Below the pieces are notes generated by a model that ran no database searches, was not told the DNA's origin, and saw only the letters and a list, made by a program, of their open reading frames with translations. From the IMG/VR virus record IMGVR_UViG_3300042321_002788, positions 1-64,000 of that record: a stretch of DNA of 64,000 nt; one strand, 5' to 3'. A program made the translations under genes and the position numbers. Shown piece by piece: positions 1 through 8,847 of the stretch; the first letter of the stretch is position 1, and every line of letters begins with the position of its first letter. Source of the DNA: a virus.

Positions 1-1
1 T

Positions 2-577
2 GGAATAAACTGTCTTGACTTGTTTGGTAATATTTTTGGACGTTCTTCATCTTATTATTGGGCAGTTTTGAATTCGCACAGTTTAAGTATTTTCGTTGAT
101 AATTATACTAATAGTAACCAACGGTATAACTTTTTTAGTTGCGGATGGCTAAAAGACCCTTTGTTTACTGCATCGGTTTTTGTTCAGAATGCGTATTTTT
201 TATGGACGCTCGGACCGAGCTTGGATGTAAGAGCGGCCGGCCGTCCATCATTGGCATTTGCAGTGAATAATAGGCAAAACTTTGTGTTACCAACAGCAAC
301 AACTCCAGATCCTATTGCCAATTACCCTGTCTCTTGTCAAACCGCTACCCCCGGAGCTAATACAACAGAATTTTATTTAAGAGATAATGTAGCTCCTAAT
401 AAAGCCGTTGGATATATCCCAAATGTTCTAAAATGTTCTTTAAATCTTTCTGTGGGGGGAACATATCGAAATACAGGGGTTGATCCTGATGGCTCTAATA
501 ATCCTTACTGGAAGTGTGTCGCAAAAATGGGGAACGAATCAATATTAATGAGAGGGTGGGCTACAGGGATAGTTTAG
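2..577 (+). CDS. Tail-tip-region protein, paralog copy 1 (5' end outside window)
   Basis: This is the C-terminal part of a gene that starts before the window: the frame is open from base 2, reading GINCLDLFGN, so the TTG at 20 is an internal codon. The visible part matches the last two thirds of the gene at 1352-2230 almost residue for residue, including SSYYWAVLNSHSLSIF and RAAGRPSLAFAVNNRQ, and stretches of DNA are identical, so the two are recent tandem paralogs. Its stop is one base from the next start at 579, which suggests one operon. I do not recognise the family. The neighbours carry DUF2460/DUF2163-like domains, so a structural tail-tip or receptor-related role is inferred. Confidence 0.75.
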   Translation, partial: GINCLDLFGNIFGRSSSYYWAVLNSHSLSIFVDNYTNSNQRYNFFSCGWLKDPLFTASVFVQNAYFLWTLGPSLDVRAAGRPSLAFAVNNRQNFVLPTATTPDPIANYPVSCQTATPGANTTEFYLRDNVAPNKAVGYIPNVLKCSLNLSVGGTYRNTGVDPDGSNNPYWKCVAKMGNESILMRGWATGIV

Positions 578-578
578 T

Positions 579-1355
579 ATGATCTATTATCACATTTTTG
601 GAACTGCTAGAGAAAAAAGCTTAAATGGGAGTCAAGATAATCCTATATTTTGGCGTACTGGCATACCGATTTCGTGGGACAAAGAACCGACATTAAAGCT
701 TGTTGGTGGAATTAATCTATTTGGTCAATTTTGGAAAATAATTAGCAAATACGGTCAACAAGTAAGTATTTTCTCTATTCCAGAAAATCAGTATAACTCT
801 CGTTACACTGGTTCAATTGCCGACACGATTCCTTTAGAGAGAACCAGTAAAAATTACACTTATTCTGGCACTGTAAGCGAACCCAAAAAACTAGCTTATG
901 ATGTTACAGTAATTGACATTATTCGTGTCATTAATCAAACTGATTTTCCTGATGATCCTTACCCAGTAAATATTCCTGAATTTCCTATTATTCCAGATAA
1001 AGACTATCAAACAGAAATTCAGTTTTCTAATTCTTTACTAGAAAACACAGAAGGGGCAGAACAACGAATAGTGGAATGGTCTAGCCCTATTAGAGTGTTC
1101 AATCTTGCTCGAACTGCATTACAATCTGATGATTTAAATACCATTCTCGACTTTCATGAAGAAATGAAAGGATCAAAAAAAGATTTTCTTTATCGTGACC
1201 TTTCTGATTATCAGGTAAAAGGAATTTATGAATGGCTAATTTATTGTCGATTAAGTAACGATAATGTTAATAGTATGCGCTCTGTAGATACGGTTGGGCA
1301 AATTGTTTATTGCGCTTTTGATATTAATAACTCAGGATTTGATAGAACACCATGA
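579..1355 (+). CDS. Tail-tip protein with a DUF2460-like domain
   Basis: A 258-residue protein. The C-terminal half, from about residue 140 (YQTEIQFSNSLLENTEGAEQRIVEWSS onward, quoted in part), has the DUF2460 pattern: E-Q-R followed by W, then a stretch ending in a Phe/Tyr-rich D-x-S-D segment (FLYRDLSDYQ). DUF2460 proteins follow the tape measure gene in gene transfer agents and siphophages and belong to the distal tail. The N-terminal half is not recognised. The gene overlaps the next start by 4 bases (ATGA at 1352-1355). Its last 18 codons recur, slightly changed, at 2241-2300, which shows that the locus was duplicated and one copy mostly lost. Confidence 0.65.
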   Translation: MIYYHIFGTAREKSLNGSQDNPIFWRTGIPISWDKEPTLKLVGGINLFGQFWKIISKYGQQVSIFSIPENQYNSRYTGSIADTIPLERTSKNYTYSGTVSEPKKLAYDVTVIDIIRVINQTDFPDDPYPVNIPEFPIIPDKDYQTEIQFSNSLLENTEGAEQRIVEWSSPIRVFNLARTALQSDDLNTILDFHEEMKGSKKDFLYRDLSDYQVKGIYEWLIYCRLSNDNVNSMRSVDTVGQIVYCAFDINNSGFDRTP

Positions 1356-2230
1356 ACTTACCTTTAATTAACAATGACAACGCCGGCAATTCTTATTATG
1401 GCTGGACAACTAATAATCTAGATTGGGCTCCAGAGTCTTTGGGATTTACAAACACTCAATGTGCTGACTGGATAAATGGTTTTTTTGGACAAACTTGCGC
1501 TTTCGCAAATTCTACTACATTTAATTTAATTTTACCAGTTAGTTTTGAATCACTAAGTTTGCCTGCAACTGCGTCAAAATTTAGATTTAACAGTCTTGGG
1601 ATAAGTAAGGATATGGGAAACCCTTCGACGACGACGATAGACAGCCGATACTGTGGAATTAACTGTATTGACTTGCTTGTGCGGGTTTTAAACCGTCCTT
1701 CATCTTATTATTGGGCAGTTTTGAATTCGCACAGTTTAAGTATTTTCGTTGATAATTATGTTCCAGGCGACCAACGGCATACCTTTTTTAGTTGCGGATG
1801 GCTAAAAAACCCTTTGTTTCCTGCATCGGTTTTTGTTCAGAATGCTTATTTTTTATGGACGCTCGGACCGAGCTTGGATGTAAGAGCGGCCGGCCGTCCA
1901 TCATTGGCATTTGCAGTGAATAATAGGCAAAACTTTGTGTTACCAACAGCAACAATTCCAGATCCAATTGCCAATTACCCTGTCTCTTGTCAGAGTGCTA
2001 CGCCAGGCGCAAATCTAACAGAATTTTATTTAAGAGATAATGTAGCTCCTAATAAAGCCGTTGGATATGTTCCAAATGTTCTAAAATGTTCTTTACCTCT
2101 TTCTGTGGGGAGAATCTATAGAAATACGGGAATAGACCCAGATGGTTCCGATAATCCGTATTGGATGTGTGTAGCGGAAATTGGGAACGAGCGTCTTTTA
2201 ATGCGAGCATGGGCTGAAGGATTAGTTTAG
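1352..2230 (+). CDS. Tail-tip-region protein, paralog copy 2 (complete)
   Basis: A 292-residue protein and the complete version of the gene cut by the left window edge. The N-terminal 110 residues are rich in Asn, Phe and Trp (NNLDWAPESLGF) with no family I can name. The remaining part is nearly identical to copy 1, except for local differences such as NYVPGDQRHTF against NYTNSNQRYNF. The start overlaps the upstream stop by 4 bases, so translational coupling is likely. Seven or more cysteines and many aromatic residues fit a compact beta-rich structural domain, but this is inference. The pattern of identical and divergent blocks suggests gene conversion between copies. Confidence 0.75.
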   Translation: MNLPLINNDNAGNSYYGWTTNNLDWAPESLGFTNTQCADWINGFFGQTCAFANSTTFNLILPVSFESLSLPATASKFRFNSLGISKDMGNPSTTTIDSRYCGINCIDLLVRVLNRPSSYYWAVLNSHSLSIFVDNYVPGDQRHTFFSCGWLKNPLFPASVFVQNAYFLWTLGPSLDVRAAGRPSLAFAVNNRQNFVLPTATIPDPIANYPVSCQSATPGANLTEFYLRDNVAPNKAVGYVPNVLKCSLPLSVGRIYRNTGIDPDGSDNPYWMCVAEIGNERLLMRAWAEGLV

Positions 2231-2231
2231 C

Positions 2232-2300
2232 ATGGTAAATGGGCAAATTGTTTATTGCGCTTTTGCCCTTAACAACTCAGGATTCGATAGAACACCATAA
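2232..2300 (+). pseudogene. Remnant of a duplicated DUF2460-like gene (22 codons)
   Basis: An ATG one base after the stop of copy 2 opens a 22-codon frame reading GQIVYCAFALNNSGFDRTP. The gene at 579-1355 ends GQIVYCAFDINNSGFDRTP. The order is therefore X1, Y, X2, Y-tail: a tandem duplication of a two-gene unit in which the second Y has been deleted except for its 3' end. It may still be translated but is too short to hold the domain. Confidence 0.7.
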
Positions 2301-2314
2301 ACAGCGATTTTAAC

Positions 2315-3988
2315 ATGACTTCTTTTATCCCAAATGGCAATACCGAATTTTACACAGAAGGAGTACTTTCCCCAGAACACGATGGGGTAAAAACAGAATT
2401 TATTTTGATTAAAAAATATTCCTGCGGCAATAACGTTCATCACAGACCTATTCTTTATCCAGATATTGATAGCCTAAAAATCTATCAAGGAACTACAGAA
2501 ATACCACCGGCAGAATATATAGTAGCTCCTGGTAAAATAGTTTTTAATAATCCGCCTCCTAGTAGCCCCAAATTAACTTGGGAAGGCACTTTTAAAGTAT
2601 TATGTCATTTTGAAGAAGATAAATTAGATTATCAGCCTATCACAAAAAATAGAAATAACGCTATTTTTACTATCCCTAAATTAATTTTACGAGAATCAAG
2701 AATTGAACCTGAAATTGCATTGCTACCTGGTGATGTTTTTTATCCAAATTTAAATCACGATTTTAATTTAAATTTGACTAAAAGGTGTACAATTTCTCCT
2801 AAATTTGAGACAAATATTGTTAGCTTATCTAGTGGAGAAAGAAAAAGATTTTCTCGGAGAAATACTCCCTCTGACATTAGCTCTTTACAACAAAGAAAAA
2901 CTTTATCTCAAAAAGATATTGATTATTTGATTGCCCTATGGTTGTGCGCTAAGGGGTCAGGATCAACATTTCGTTATCCTGATTTAGTTAACGGTTTATC
3001 AATCTTATCCCGGTTTAACTCTGTTTCTTTGAGCTACCAAAACCAAACCTCTTTACAAATTTATTCACTTGGAGAATTACAGATAAGGAGATTTACTGAG
3101 GGAATACAACAAGATTCAGGGTTAGAAGATTCTTTTGCAAATCCTGTTTTAAGGCTTTGTTATTGCGTTTTAATTGAACTTACAAACGGAGAAAAGCTTG
3201 GTTATACAAATTTTTCCCAAGACTTAAAAATTGGTGAAGTAGTATTTCGGGCAAAGCAAGCTCTTGATCCGACTGCAATAGAAAAGCAATTAGGAATACA
3301 ATCGGATAATCAAGAATACAGAGGTGCTTTTAGTGATAATATTGACGAAAATTTACTTTTTTCTGATAAATTTAGAGAAGCTCGAATTATCACAGCAATT
3401 GTTGATTGGCAATATCCTCCTAATTCACTTTTGGATCTTCCAGATGAGCAAATACAAATAGGTTATGTGGGAGAGATTAAATCACTTGGTGGCGAAAGCT
3501 ATACGCTTGAAAATCTTACTGCCTCTAGCATTAATTTAAGGCAAAGTAGAGATGAAAAAACGTCACCTTTTTGCCGATGGGCTTTTGGACAGGATAACGG
3601 TGATAACTCAGGATGCCGTAAACAAGTACCATTTTACGAGACTCAGGTTGCTGGTGTTAGTAGTCGGAGAGACTTTGAGGTGTGGGGAGAATATCAAAAT
3701 CTTGCTTGGGGAAAATGCACATTTACAGACGGGGCAAATAAATCAGCTACTTACGCAATTTACCGAACTGTTTCAATATTTGGAGGTAAAACTCAAATTC
3801 AGTTGTTTACTGAAGCATCTGGTTCCGTAGCTACCCACGATGGCGTAATCCTTACTGCTGGATGCGATAAAACCTACAGTACTTGTAAAAACACTTGGAA
3901 TAATGCTATAAATTTTGGCAATATCCCCAGTTTTGGGAACTTTATGCCTGGGAATGACTTTTTATTAAGCTCTCCAAAGCAAAGTTAA
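2315..3988 (+). CDS. Tail-tip protein, DUF2460-like plus DUF2163/BR0599-like fusion
   Basis: A 557-residue protein with parts of two tail-tip families. Around residues 155-222 a segment SSGERKRFSRR ... GSTFRYPD resembles DUF2460. From about 280 to 430 it resembles DUF2163 (LTNGEKLGYTNFSQDL, then a long region ending IVDWQYP). The C-terminus has the phage BR0599 signature: CRKQVPF, then GCDKT-x4-C and NFGN-x-P-x5-FMPGND. In gene-transfer-agent-like tail modules these proteins lie between the tape measure and the NlpC/P60 peptidase and form the hub or distal tail. A single chain carrying both is uncommon. The start follows the gene remnant and has no strong ribosome binding site. Confidence 0.75.
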   Translation: MTSFIPNGNTEFYTEGVLSPEHDGVKTEFILIKKYSCGNNVHHRPILYPDIDSLKIYQGTTEIPPAEYIVAPGKIVFNNPPPSSPKLTWEGTFKVLCHFEEDKLDYQPITKNRNNAIFTIPKLILRESRIEPEIALLPGDVFYPNLNHDFNLNLTKRCTISPKFETNIVSLSSGERKRFSRRNTPSDISSLQQRKTLSQKDIDYLIALWLCAKGSGSTFRYPDLVNGLSILSRFNSVSLSYQNQTSLQIYSLGELQIRRFTEGIQQDSGLEDSFANPVLRLCYCVLIELTNGEKLGYTNFSQDLKIGEVVFRAKQALDPTAIEKQLGIQSDNQEYRGAFSDNIDENLLFSDKFREARIITAIVDWQYPPNSLLDLPDEQIQIGYVGEIKSLGGESYTLENLTASSINLRQSRDEKTSPFCRWAFGQDNGDNSGCRKQVPFYETQVAGVSSRRDFEVWGEYQNLAWGKCTFTDGANKSATYAIYRTVSIFGGKTQIQLFTEASGSVATHDGVILTAGCDKTYSTCKNTWNNAINFGNIPSFGNFMPGNDFLLSSPKQS

Positions 3989-4069
3989 GTGTTTCTAAAA
4001 AAATTAATTTCAATTCATGAATGACAGTAAAAAACTCTAGAATAGTTTTATTGATGTTTCCCTTTTGCC

Positions 4070-4474
4070 ATGTATTATATTTCTGTTGCCAACCAAAGCC
4101 GTCCCCCCTATGTCGAGAATCACGATTTAAAAATAAATTTTAACGATCTTGGGACTGTCGTTGCTATCGCAATAGCATTACTTAGTATGTTTTCAAGAAA
4201 TACCAAATCACAGGCTAAAGAACTTGACCACGAAACCTTTGAGAAAACATCAAGGAAGATGGAGTCTCTTGAGCAAAAGCTAGAGAAAATGGTTGAAAGA
4301 CTATCAACAGGAATAGAAAAACTGACTATATTAACAGCGCAACTTGACAAAGAGATAAGTCTTATTAAAGCCAAACAAGAAACTTTCTCTTCTATTTCTA
4401 CTCAAATAGAAGGACTTCGCAAAAAACAGGAAGAACTTGATATACGAATCGGAATACTTGAACATAAATCTTAA
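4070..4474 (+). CDS. Holin candidate: one membrane segment plus coiled coil
   Basis: A 134-residue protein with a hydrophobic helix at about residues 26-44 (LGTVVAIAIALLSMF) followed by some 80 residues of charged coiled coil with Leu/Ile heptads. It lies 31 bases upstream of the GH19 endolysin gene. One membrane segment plus a soluble helical tail directly before a lysin is a common layout for phage holins or lysis accessory proteins. No family motif was recognised, so the function rests on position and topology. Confidence 0.5.
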   Translation: MYYISVANQSRPPYVENHDLKINFNDLGTVVAIAIALLSMFSRNTKSQAKELDHETFEKTSRKMESLEQKLEKMVERLSTGIEKLTILTAQLDKEISLIKAKQETFSSISTQIEGLRKKQEELDIRIGILEHKS

Positions 4475-4505
4475 CAGAATTGTCAACTTTACTAACTAAA
4501 TTGCC

Positions 4506-5264
4506 ATGAAATTTTTAACAGCAAATCGCAACACTATTCTAAAATCGCACCTAACAGACTCCAGTTCTGAAAGTCTTCCTCAAGACTTTAGGGCAATCCC
4601 AATCAAAGCTGGACAAAGAGTAATTTATAGTCAGATTCTCAAAAGAGAAAAAAATCACTATTTGCTAGAAATAAAGCCCCCGATTGAGGGTAAATTTAAT
4701 TGGTACGCTTTTGTTGGTCACTTTAACGATCCCAATCCCCCTGTAGTCCCCAAGGATCAAGTTGAGGGTGTGTTTGACAGGCTTAACGATAAAATTACTG
4801 ATTTTCAGTTTCAAAAATTAGATGAGTGCCTTAAGAGATTTAACATTACCACAGTACAAAGAGTTCGACATTTTTTAAGCCAAATAGCCCATGAATCAGC
4901 AGGATTACGGTACATGGTAGAAATCCACGACGGCTCAAATTATGAAGGACGAAAAGACTTAGGGAATACCAGACCTGGTGACGGCAAAAAGTTCAGAGGT
5001 GTAGATGCTCTCCAAATGACTGGCAGAGCCAATTATCAGGCATTTGCTAACTATATAGGCGATCAGCGTGTTATGGAAGGGTGGCGATATGTTAGCGAAA
5101 GATATTTATTTTTACCATCTGGGTTTTGGTGGATGAATAACAAAATGAATGAGTTGTGTGACCGTGGGGCAACCGTTGAACAAGTCACCCGTCGCGTCAA
5201 CGGTGGTACAAATGGACTAGCTGAAAGAAAACGGTATTATGAGAGGGCTTTAAGATTTATCTAA
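4506..5264 (+). CDS. Endolysin, GH19 chitinase-like with wall-binding domain
   Basis: A 252-residue putative peptidoglycan hydrolase. Residues 1-75 form a cyanobacterial wall-binding-like module (TILKSHL ... NHYLLEI ... WYAFVGHF) that is also present in the lysin at 28675-29343. Residues 85-252 match glycoside hydrolase family 19: SQIAHESAGLRY with a candidate catalytic Glu at 130, a second Glu at 139, and FRGVDALQMTGRANY, the conserved R-G-x-x-Q-x-TGR-x-NY motif. GH19 phage enzymes cleave the glycan strands of peptidoglycan. The upstream holin candidate and downstream promoter suggest this ends the first transcription unit. Confidence 0.85.
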   Translation: MKFLTANRNTILKSHLTDSSSESLPQDFRAIPIKAGQRVIYSQILKREKNHYLLEIKPPIEGKFNWYAFVGHFNDPNPPVVPKDQVEGVFDRLNDKITDFQFQKLDECLKRFNITTVQRVRHFLSQIAHESAGLRYMVEIHDGSNYEGRKDLGNTRPGDGKKFRGVDALQMTGRANYQAFANYIGDQRVMEGWRYVSERYLFLPSGFWWMNNKMNELCDRGATVEQVTRRVNGGTNGLAERKRYYERALRFI

Positions 5265-5268
5265 GATA

Positions 5269-5297
5269 TTGACAATTCAAAAAGTAACCTGTAATAT
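5269..5297 (+). promoter_or_regulatory. Sigma-70-type promoter
   Basis: TTGACA at 5269-5274, a 17-base spacer, and TAATAT at 5292-5297. It precedes the small gene at 5320 and lies just after the endolysin stop. The -35 box with its next bases, TTGACAATTC, is shared with the promoter at 14438. Confidence 0.7.
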
Positions 5298-5319
5298 TTA
5301 GTTAAAACTAAAGGTTGTC

Positions 5320-5586
5320 ATGAAAAAAGAATTTCGTCCGTTAATACTAGAGACAGTAGAAAACTATCAAGAATTTGTTAACTGTTACGAGATTACTACA
5401 ATTACTCACTGTCCCCTAGAGGATTGGTATGTAGTGGATGTGACTTCAAAAGTGGGAATTGTAATATCTAATGGTGCGGCTAAGGCTTTAATGGAAGCGT
5501 TAACTACCGATTTATTTTTTTGCAGTGACGACATTGACGAAAGAAAAGTTTTGCGGAGCGATGGAACATTTGCTAGATTCTTTTAA
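5320..5586 (+). CDS. Small protein of unknown function
   Basis: An 88-residue acidic protein with no family I recognise. It has its own promoter (5269-5297) and a strong terminator 27 bases after its stop, so it is probably transcribed alone. The sequence has two Cys pairs well apart (NCYEITTITHCPLEDWYVVD) and a mixed alpha/beta look. The isolated transcription unit between lysis and head genes suggests timing different from the structural genes. Confidence 0.65.
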   Translation: MKKEFRPLILETVENYQEFVNCYEITTITHCPLEDWYVVDVTSKVGIVISNGAAKALMEALTTDLFFCSDDIDERKVLRSDGTFARFF

Positions 5587-5612
5587 TATTTAGATTTCTC
5601 CTTGGGTGATTT

Positions 5613-5648
5613 AAAACAGACCATCAACAAAATGGTCTGTTTTCTTAT
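5613..5648 (+). terminator. Rho-independent terminator
   Basis: A perfect 12-bp stem (AAAACAGACCAT with ATGGTCTGTTTT) encloses a 7-base loop and runs into T-rich sequence. It separates the small gene at 5320 from the portal operon. The A-rich left arm means it could also work on the opposite strand. Confidence 0.8.
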
Positions 5649-5664
5649 ATCATAGAAATAGTAC

Positions 5665-6948
5665 ATGGCAGTTCTAATGGCAAAAAAGAAGAAAAAGGAT
5701 GACAAATTAAGAGGCTCTCAGCGATCCCTTACTTCACCTGGTATCGTGTCAGTATCACGTCGGTACGATTTGGAGATTACGGAAAATCCTATCCGTGATC
5801 CGAGAATATCAAGAGAATTAATCGAACTTAATCAATGGTGCTATGAAGTCATCCACGCCCTTGACATGGCCGCTTCTGATACCTTTGCGTCTGATGATGG
5901 AGACGATCAGGGATGGGTAGTAGCCAAAACCCTTGATGATGAAGAAACTCCTATTAACTCAGAGGTATTTGCCATTGCAGAAGATATTAGGTTAAGAAAG
6001 CAGAATTTTTCAACCTACATGATTGGTGGGGATAGACTCAAGAAAGCCCTAAGATGGGCATTAGGGAAAGGAGAATGTTTTCTAGAATTGGGCATTGAAC
6101 GAGAAGGGTTATCTGCCAACAAGTCTAAAGATTTTGGTGTAGCAAAGACTCTTTATTTACCTACCTTTGAGATGTTTAGAAAAGAAACAGATCAAGGGGA
6201 ACTAATTGGTTTCGAGCAAAGAAAATATGTCTCGGAGTCTGACCCTGATTATTTTTTTGAACCCTATAAAATCTGTCATATTCGCCATGAACCTGATTTT
6301 CTTTATGGTCGCTCTCTTTGGCTAGCTTCTTTAGATGCTTGGGCTGACGTTAAACAGGCTTTTGATAATTTGATTAGGGCATCTAATGACTTAGGAGTTT
6401 CTCCGACTCTGCATATTATGCCAGGTATTTCTACCGAGCAAGAAAGAATTTATGAGCGAGAATTAGAAATCCGTAGAAAAAGCGGAATAATATCCGACCA
6501 TATTCTCAGCTATCCTGGGCAAGATATTCGTAAAATGGCTAATTTTAACTCTGATTTAACAGGGCTAATTGATACTCTTTTGCAATGCCGGTACAAGCTA
6601 ATTATCCCTGGATTCCCGACCTATTTCTTCCCAGGATTAGAATCAAAAGGGGGAACTAAAGAGTTATCCCGGTCGCCTGATCGTCGCTATTCTAGGATGA
6701 GATACGGATGGTGTCAGCTTCTTAGCGGTGCTATCAAACAGGTAATTGACACAGAAATCATTCTCAGAAAAGGATTAGATTTTTATGCCGAAAATGCTAA
6801 AAATAAATATCGGATACTGTGGCCAGAATGGAGTGAATCTATAGATGGTATGTCTGGGGGAGAAGTTGAAGACACTGACTCTGATTTAACCGATGAAGAA
6901 ACTAATAAACAACCTGTTAAAAAAATAAATATAAATCAAAATGATTAA
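5665..6948 (+). CDS. Portal protein
   Basis: A 427-residue protein with portal-like features: a basic N-terminus (MAKKKKKDDK), a central region containing KICHIRHEPDFLYGRSLWLASLD, which fits the portal core motif where the chain is positioned near a gateway helix, and an acidic C-terminal tail (EVEDTDSDLTDEE). Portals form the dodecameric ring at the capsid vertex through which terminase pumps DNA. It is the first gene of the head module, followed by MuF-like, protease and capsid genes, which is the usual order. A second in-frame ATG at 5677 is an alternative start. It overlaps the methyltransferase gene by 8 bases. Confidence 0.8.
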   Translation: MAVLMAKKKKKDDKLRGSQRSLTSPGIVSVSRRYDLEITENPIRDPRISRELIELNQWCYEVIHALDMAASDTFASDDGDDQGWVVAKTLDDEETPINSEVFAIAEDIRLRKQNFSTYMIGGDRLKKALRWALGKGECFLELGIEREGLSANKSKDFGVAKTLYLPTFEMFRKETDQGELIGFEQRKYVSESDPDYFFEPYKICHIRHEPDFLYGRSLWLASLDAWADVKQAFDNLIRASNDLGVSPTLHIMPGISTEQERIYERELEIRRKSGIISDHILSYPGQDIRKMANFNSDLTGLIDTLLQCRYKLIIPGFPTYFFPGLESKGGTKELSRSPDRRYSRMRYGWCQLLSGAIKQVIDTEIILRKGLDFYAENAKNKYRILWPEWSESIDGMSGGEVEDTDSDLTDEETNKQPVKKININQND

Positions 6949-8140
6949 TCAAATTATTCACGGTGATTGTTTTGATGTTTTAAAAAATATTCCTGATAGT
7001 TCTATTGATTTAATCCTAACCGATCCTCCTTATGGACTTTCGTTCATGGGAAAAAATTGGGATCATGGTGTACCTGGTGTACAGTTTTGGATTGAAGCTT
7101 TACGAGTCGCTAAACCAGGAGCGCACCTATTTGCTTTTGGTGGGACTCGTACTTTTCACCGATTGGCAGTAGCAATCGAGGACGCTGGTTGGGAAATCAG
7201 AGATACCATTATGTGGGTCTATGGGTCGGGGTTTCCGAAGTCGCTTGACGTGAGCAAGGCGATTGATAAGATGGCAGGTGCGAATCGGGAGGTGGTAGGC
7301 TCAAAAGAGGTCTCCGATATGCGCGGTGGCAACTTTAAAACATCAAATGGCCGCATATTGGTTAACATCACCGCCCCCGCAACCGAAGATGCCAAACAAT
7401 GGCAAGGCTGGGGGACTGCTCTAAAACCAGCACTCGAACCGATTACGGTGGCTCGTAAACCTCTCACTGGCACGGTCGCGGAGAATGTGTTAGAGCATGG
7501 CACGGGTGCGATTAATATCGATGGGTGTCGTGTGGAGTGTGAAGGTAAGCCAGTTTTCATCAATGGTGTTGAACGTGATAGAAACAGATCAAGTTACGAC
7601 ACTGGTGGCAGTAATCGAACGGGTAAAATAACTACACAAGGCCGCTGGCCTGCGAACCTCATCCACGACGGCAGCGAGGAGGTGGTGGGGTTGTTTCCTT
7701 ATCAGAAGTCAGGCAAGGTTAAACCTCACGTTATAAAGCGTGACAAAACAGTAGTAGATTTTAAGCGTGGGTTGACTCAAAAAACAGGGTATTTTCTATC
7801 TAGCGAAGGCTCTGCCGCCCGCTTTTTCTATTGCGCTAAAGCTAGTAAATCCGAACGCGGTGAAGGTAATACTCATCCTACGGTAAAACCACTAGCATTA
7901 ATGAAATATCTCATAACTTTAGGATTACCTCCGGGTGGGACAGTCCTCGACCCTTTTTGTGGTTCTGGCACTACTGCTTTAGCTTGCAAAGAATTAGGTA
8001 GAAATTATATCTGTATCGAGAAAGAATTAGAATATTATCAGATAGCTTGTAACAGACTAGACCAACCTATAGAACCTATTCCAGATGAACCGATAGAAGA
8101 ACCAGTAGATAATTCTCCATTACAGTTAAAACTGTTTTAA
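6941..8140 (+). CDS. DNA methyltransferase, beta class (N4-C or N6-A)
   Basis: A 399-residue amino-methyltransferase. The catalytic motif TDPPYG is near the N-terminus (residues 27-32) and the AdoMet-binding DPFCGSGTT is near the C-terminus. This order, motif IV before motif I, defines the beta class; whether the target is cytosine N4 or adenine N6 cannot be told. The middle third (about 7200-7750) is clearly richer in G+C than both ends, which suggests that the target-recognition part was exchanged. No restriction enzyme gene is next to it, so it likely protects phage DNA from host enzymes. It lies between portal and head genes and overlaps the portal by 8 bases. Confidence 0.85.
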   Translation: MINQIIHGDCFDVLKNIPDSSIDLILTDPPYGLSFMGKNWDHGVPGVQFWIEALRVAKPGAHLFAFGGTRTFHRLAVAIEDAGWEIRDTIMWVYGSGFPKSLDVSKAIDKMAGANREVVGSKEVSDMRGGNFKTSNGRILVNITAPATEDAKQWQGWGTALKPALEPITVARKPLTGTVAENVLEHGTGAINIDGCRVECEGKPVFINGVERDRNRSSYDTGGSNRTGKITTQGRWPANLIHDGSEEVVGLFPYQKSGKVKPHVIKRDKTVVDFKRGLTQKTGYFLSSEGSAARFFYCAKASKSERGEGNTHPTVKPLALMKYLITLGLPPGGTVLDPFCGSGTTALACKELGRNYICIEKELEYYQIACNRLDQPIEPIPDEPIEEPVDNSPLQLKLF

Positions 8141-8174
8141 ATTTGATAAAATACAGTAAAACCAAGAGATAATT

Positions 8175-8336
8175 ATGACAAATCTAAAAGCTTATGTTGT
8201 TTCCGATTCTAATAATCATGTTCTAGTCGCCAATATGACCGAACTGGAGGTTATTGAAGCTTTAAAAGATGAGGTGTCTAAGCTAAAAGCTCAGATCGGT
8301 GAACTTAACAAAGCAGAAGCAGAAACAGAAGCGTAA
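8175..8336 (+). CDS. Small protein of unknown function (53 aa)
   Basis: A short frame reading MTNLKAYVVSDSNNHV and ending in a charged helix (LKDEVSKLKAQIGELNKAEAE) likely to be a coiled coil. It fills the gap between the methyltransferase and the next small gene, with AGAGATAATT as a weak ribosome binding site. The N-terminal beta-like part plus a C-terminal helix resembles small head or decoration accessory proteins, but no family is recognised. Confidence 0.55.
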   Translation: MTNLKAYVVSDSNNHVLVANMTELEVIEALKDEVSKLKAQIGELNKAEAETEA

Positions 8337-8407
8337 GTGGATTAGGGAACTGTCAAGAGTTATTTCTTGTCAGTCAAGAGTTATTATTTAATTTAAAGAG
8401 AAAATCC

Positions 8408-8632
8408 ATGAATAACAATAACTTTGACGCTATTATCGAAGATTTGAGTATCGAAGACTTGAGAGCCGAATACGCCGAATTAACCGACTCATACGATAAC
8501 CTGATGTTTGATTATGAAACATTAAAATTAAAGATAAAAATGTTAGAAATTAAAAACCGTAACCTAAAAGCTAAACTCAATAAATCAGAAAAAACCCAAG
8601 AATTAGTTTATGACGGATTAGGAGATAAATAA
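8408..8632 (+). CDS. Small coiled-coil protein
   Basis: A 74-residue, highly charged helical protein. Residues 10-70 form one predicted coiled coil (DLRAEYAELTDSYDNLMFDYETLKLKIKM quoted in part: EYAELTDSYDNLMFDYE). A TTAAAGAGAAAA ribosome binding site precedes the ATG. It is one base away from the next gene. Its position before MuF-like and protease genes would fit a scaffold or assembly accessory role, but that is inference. Confidence 0.6.
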   Translation: MNNNNFDAIIEDLSIEDLRAEYAELTDSYDNLMFDYETLKLKIKMLEIKNRNLKAKLNKSEKTQELVYDGLGDK

Positions 8633-8633
8633 C

Positions 8634-8840
8634 ATGACAGATAAATTCAACCCAAAAGATAAAAAGCCAAGTAACCTTACCAAAAAGATGAGTAAAGAAG
8701 AATGGGAAATGCGAAAACCACTGCCGCCAGAAATATTAATTTCTTCTTTACAAGAACCAGTTCATAAAAACATTGGATGCTCTAAATTTGTTAAGGCATC
8801 GAAAAGCCCGATAAAACCATCGAGAGTAGAATTAGAATAA
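8634..8840 (+). CDS. Small basic protein, N-terminus duplicated in next gene
   Basis: A 68-residue lysine- and proline-rich protein beginning MTDKFNPKDKKPSN. The next gene begins MADKFNPEDKNLQP, so the two share a duplicated start region of about 10 codons and then diverge. No family is recognised. It overlaps no neighbour but sits 1 base after the coiled-coil gene, so the cluster is co-transcribed. Confidence 0.6.
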   Translation: MTDKFNPKDKKPSNLTKKMSKEEWEMRKPLPPEILISSLQEPVHKNIGCSKFVKASKSPIKPSRVELE

Positions 8841-8847
8841 AGTAATC

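Noticed and set aside
3552-3830. 92-codon frame inside the DUF2163-like gene
   Set aside because: Lies fully within a recognised coding region in another register and shows no domain or ribosome binding site.
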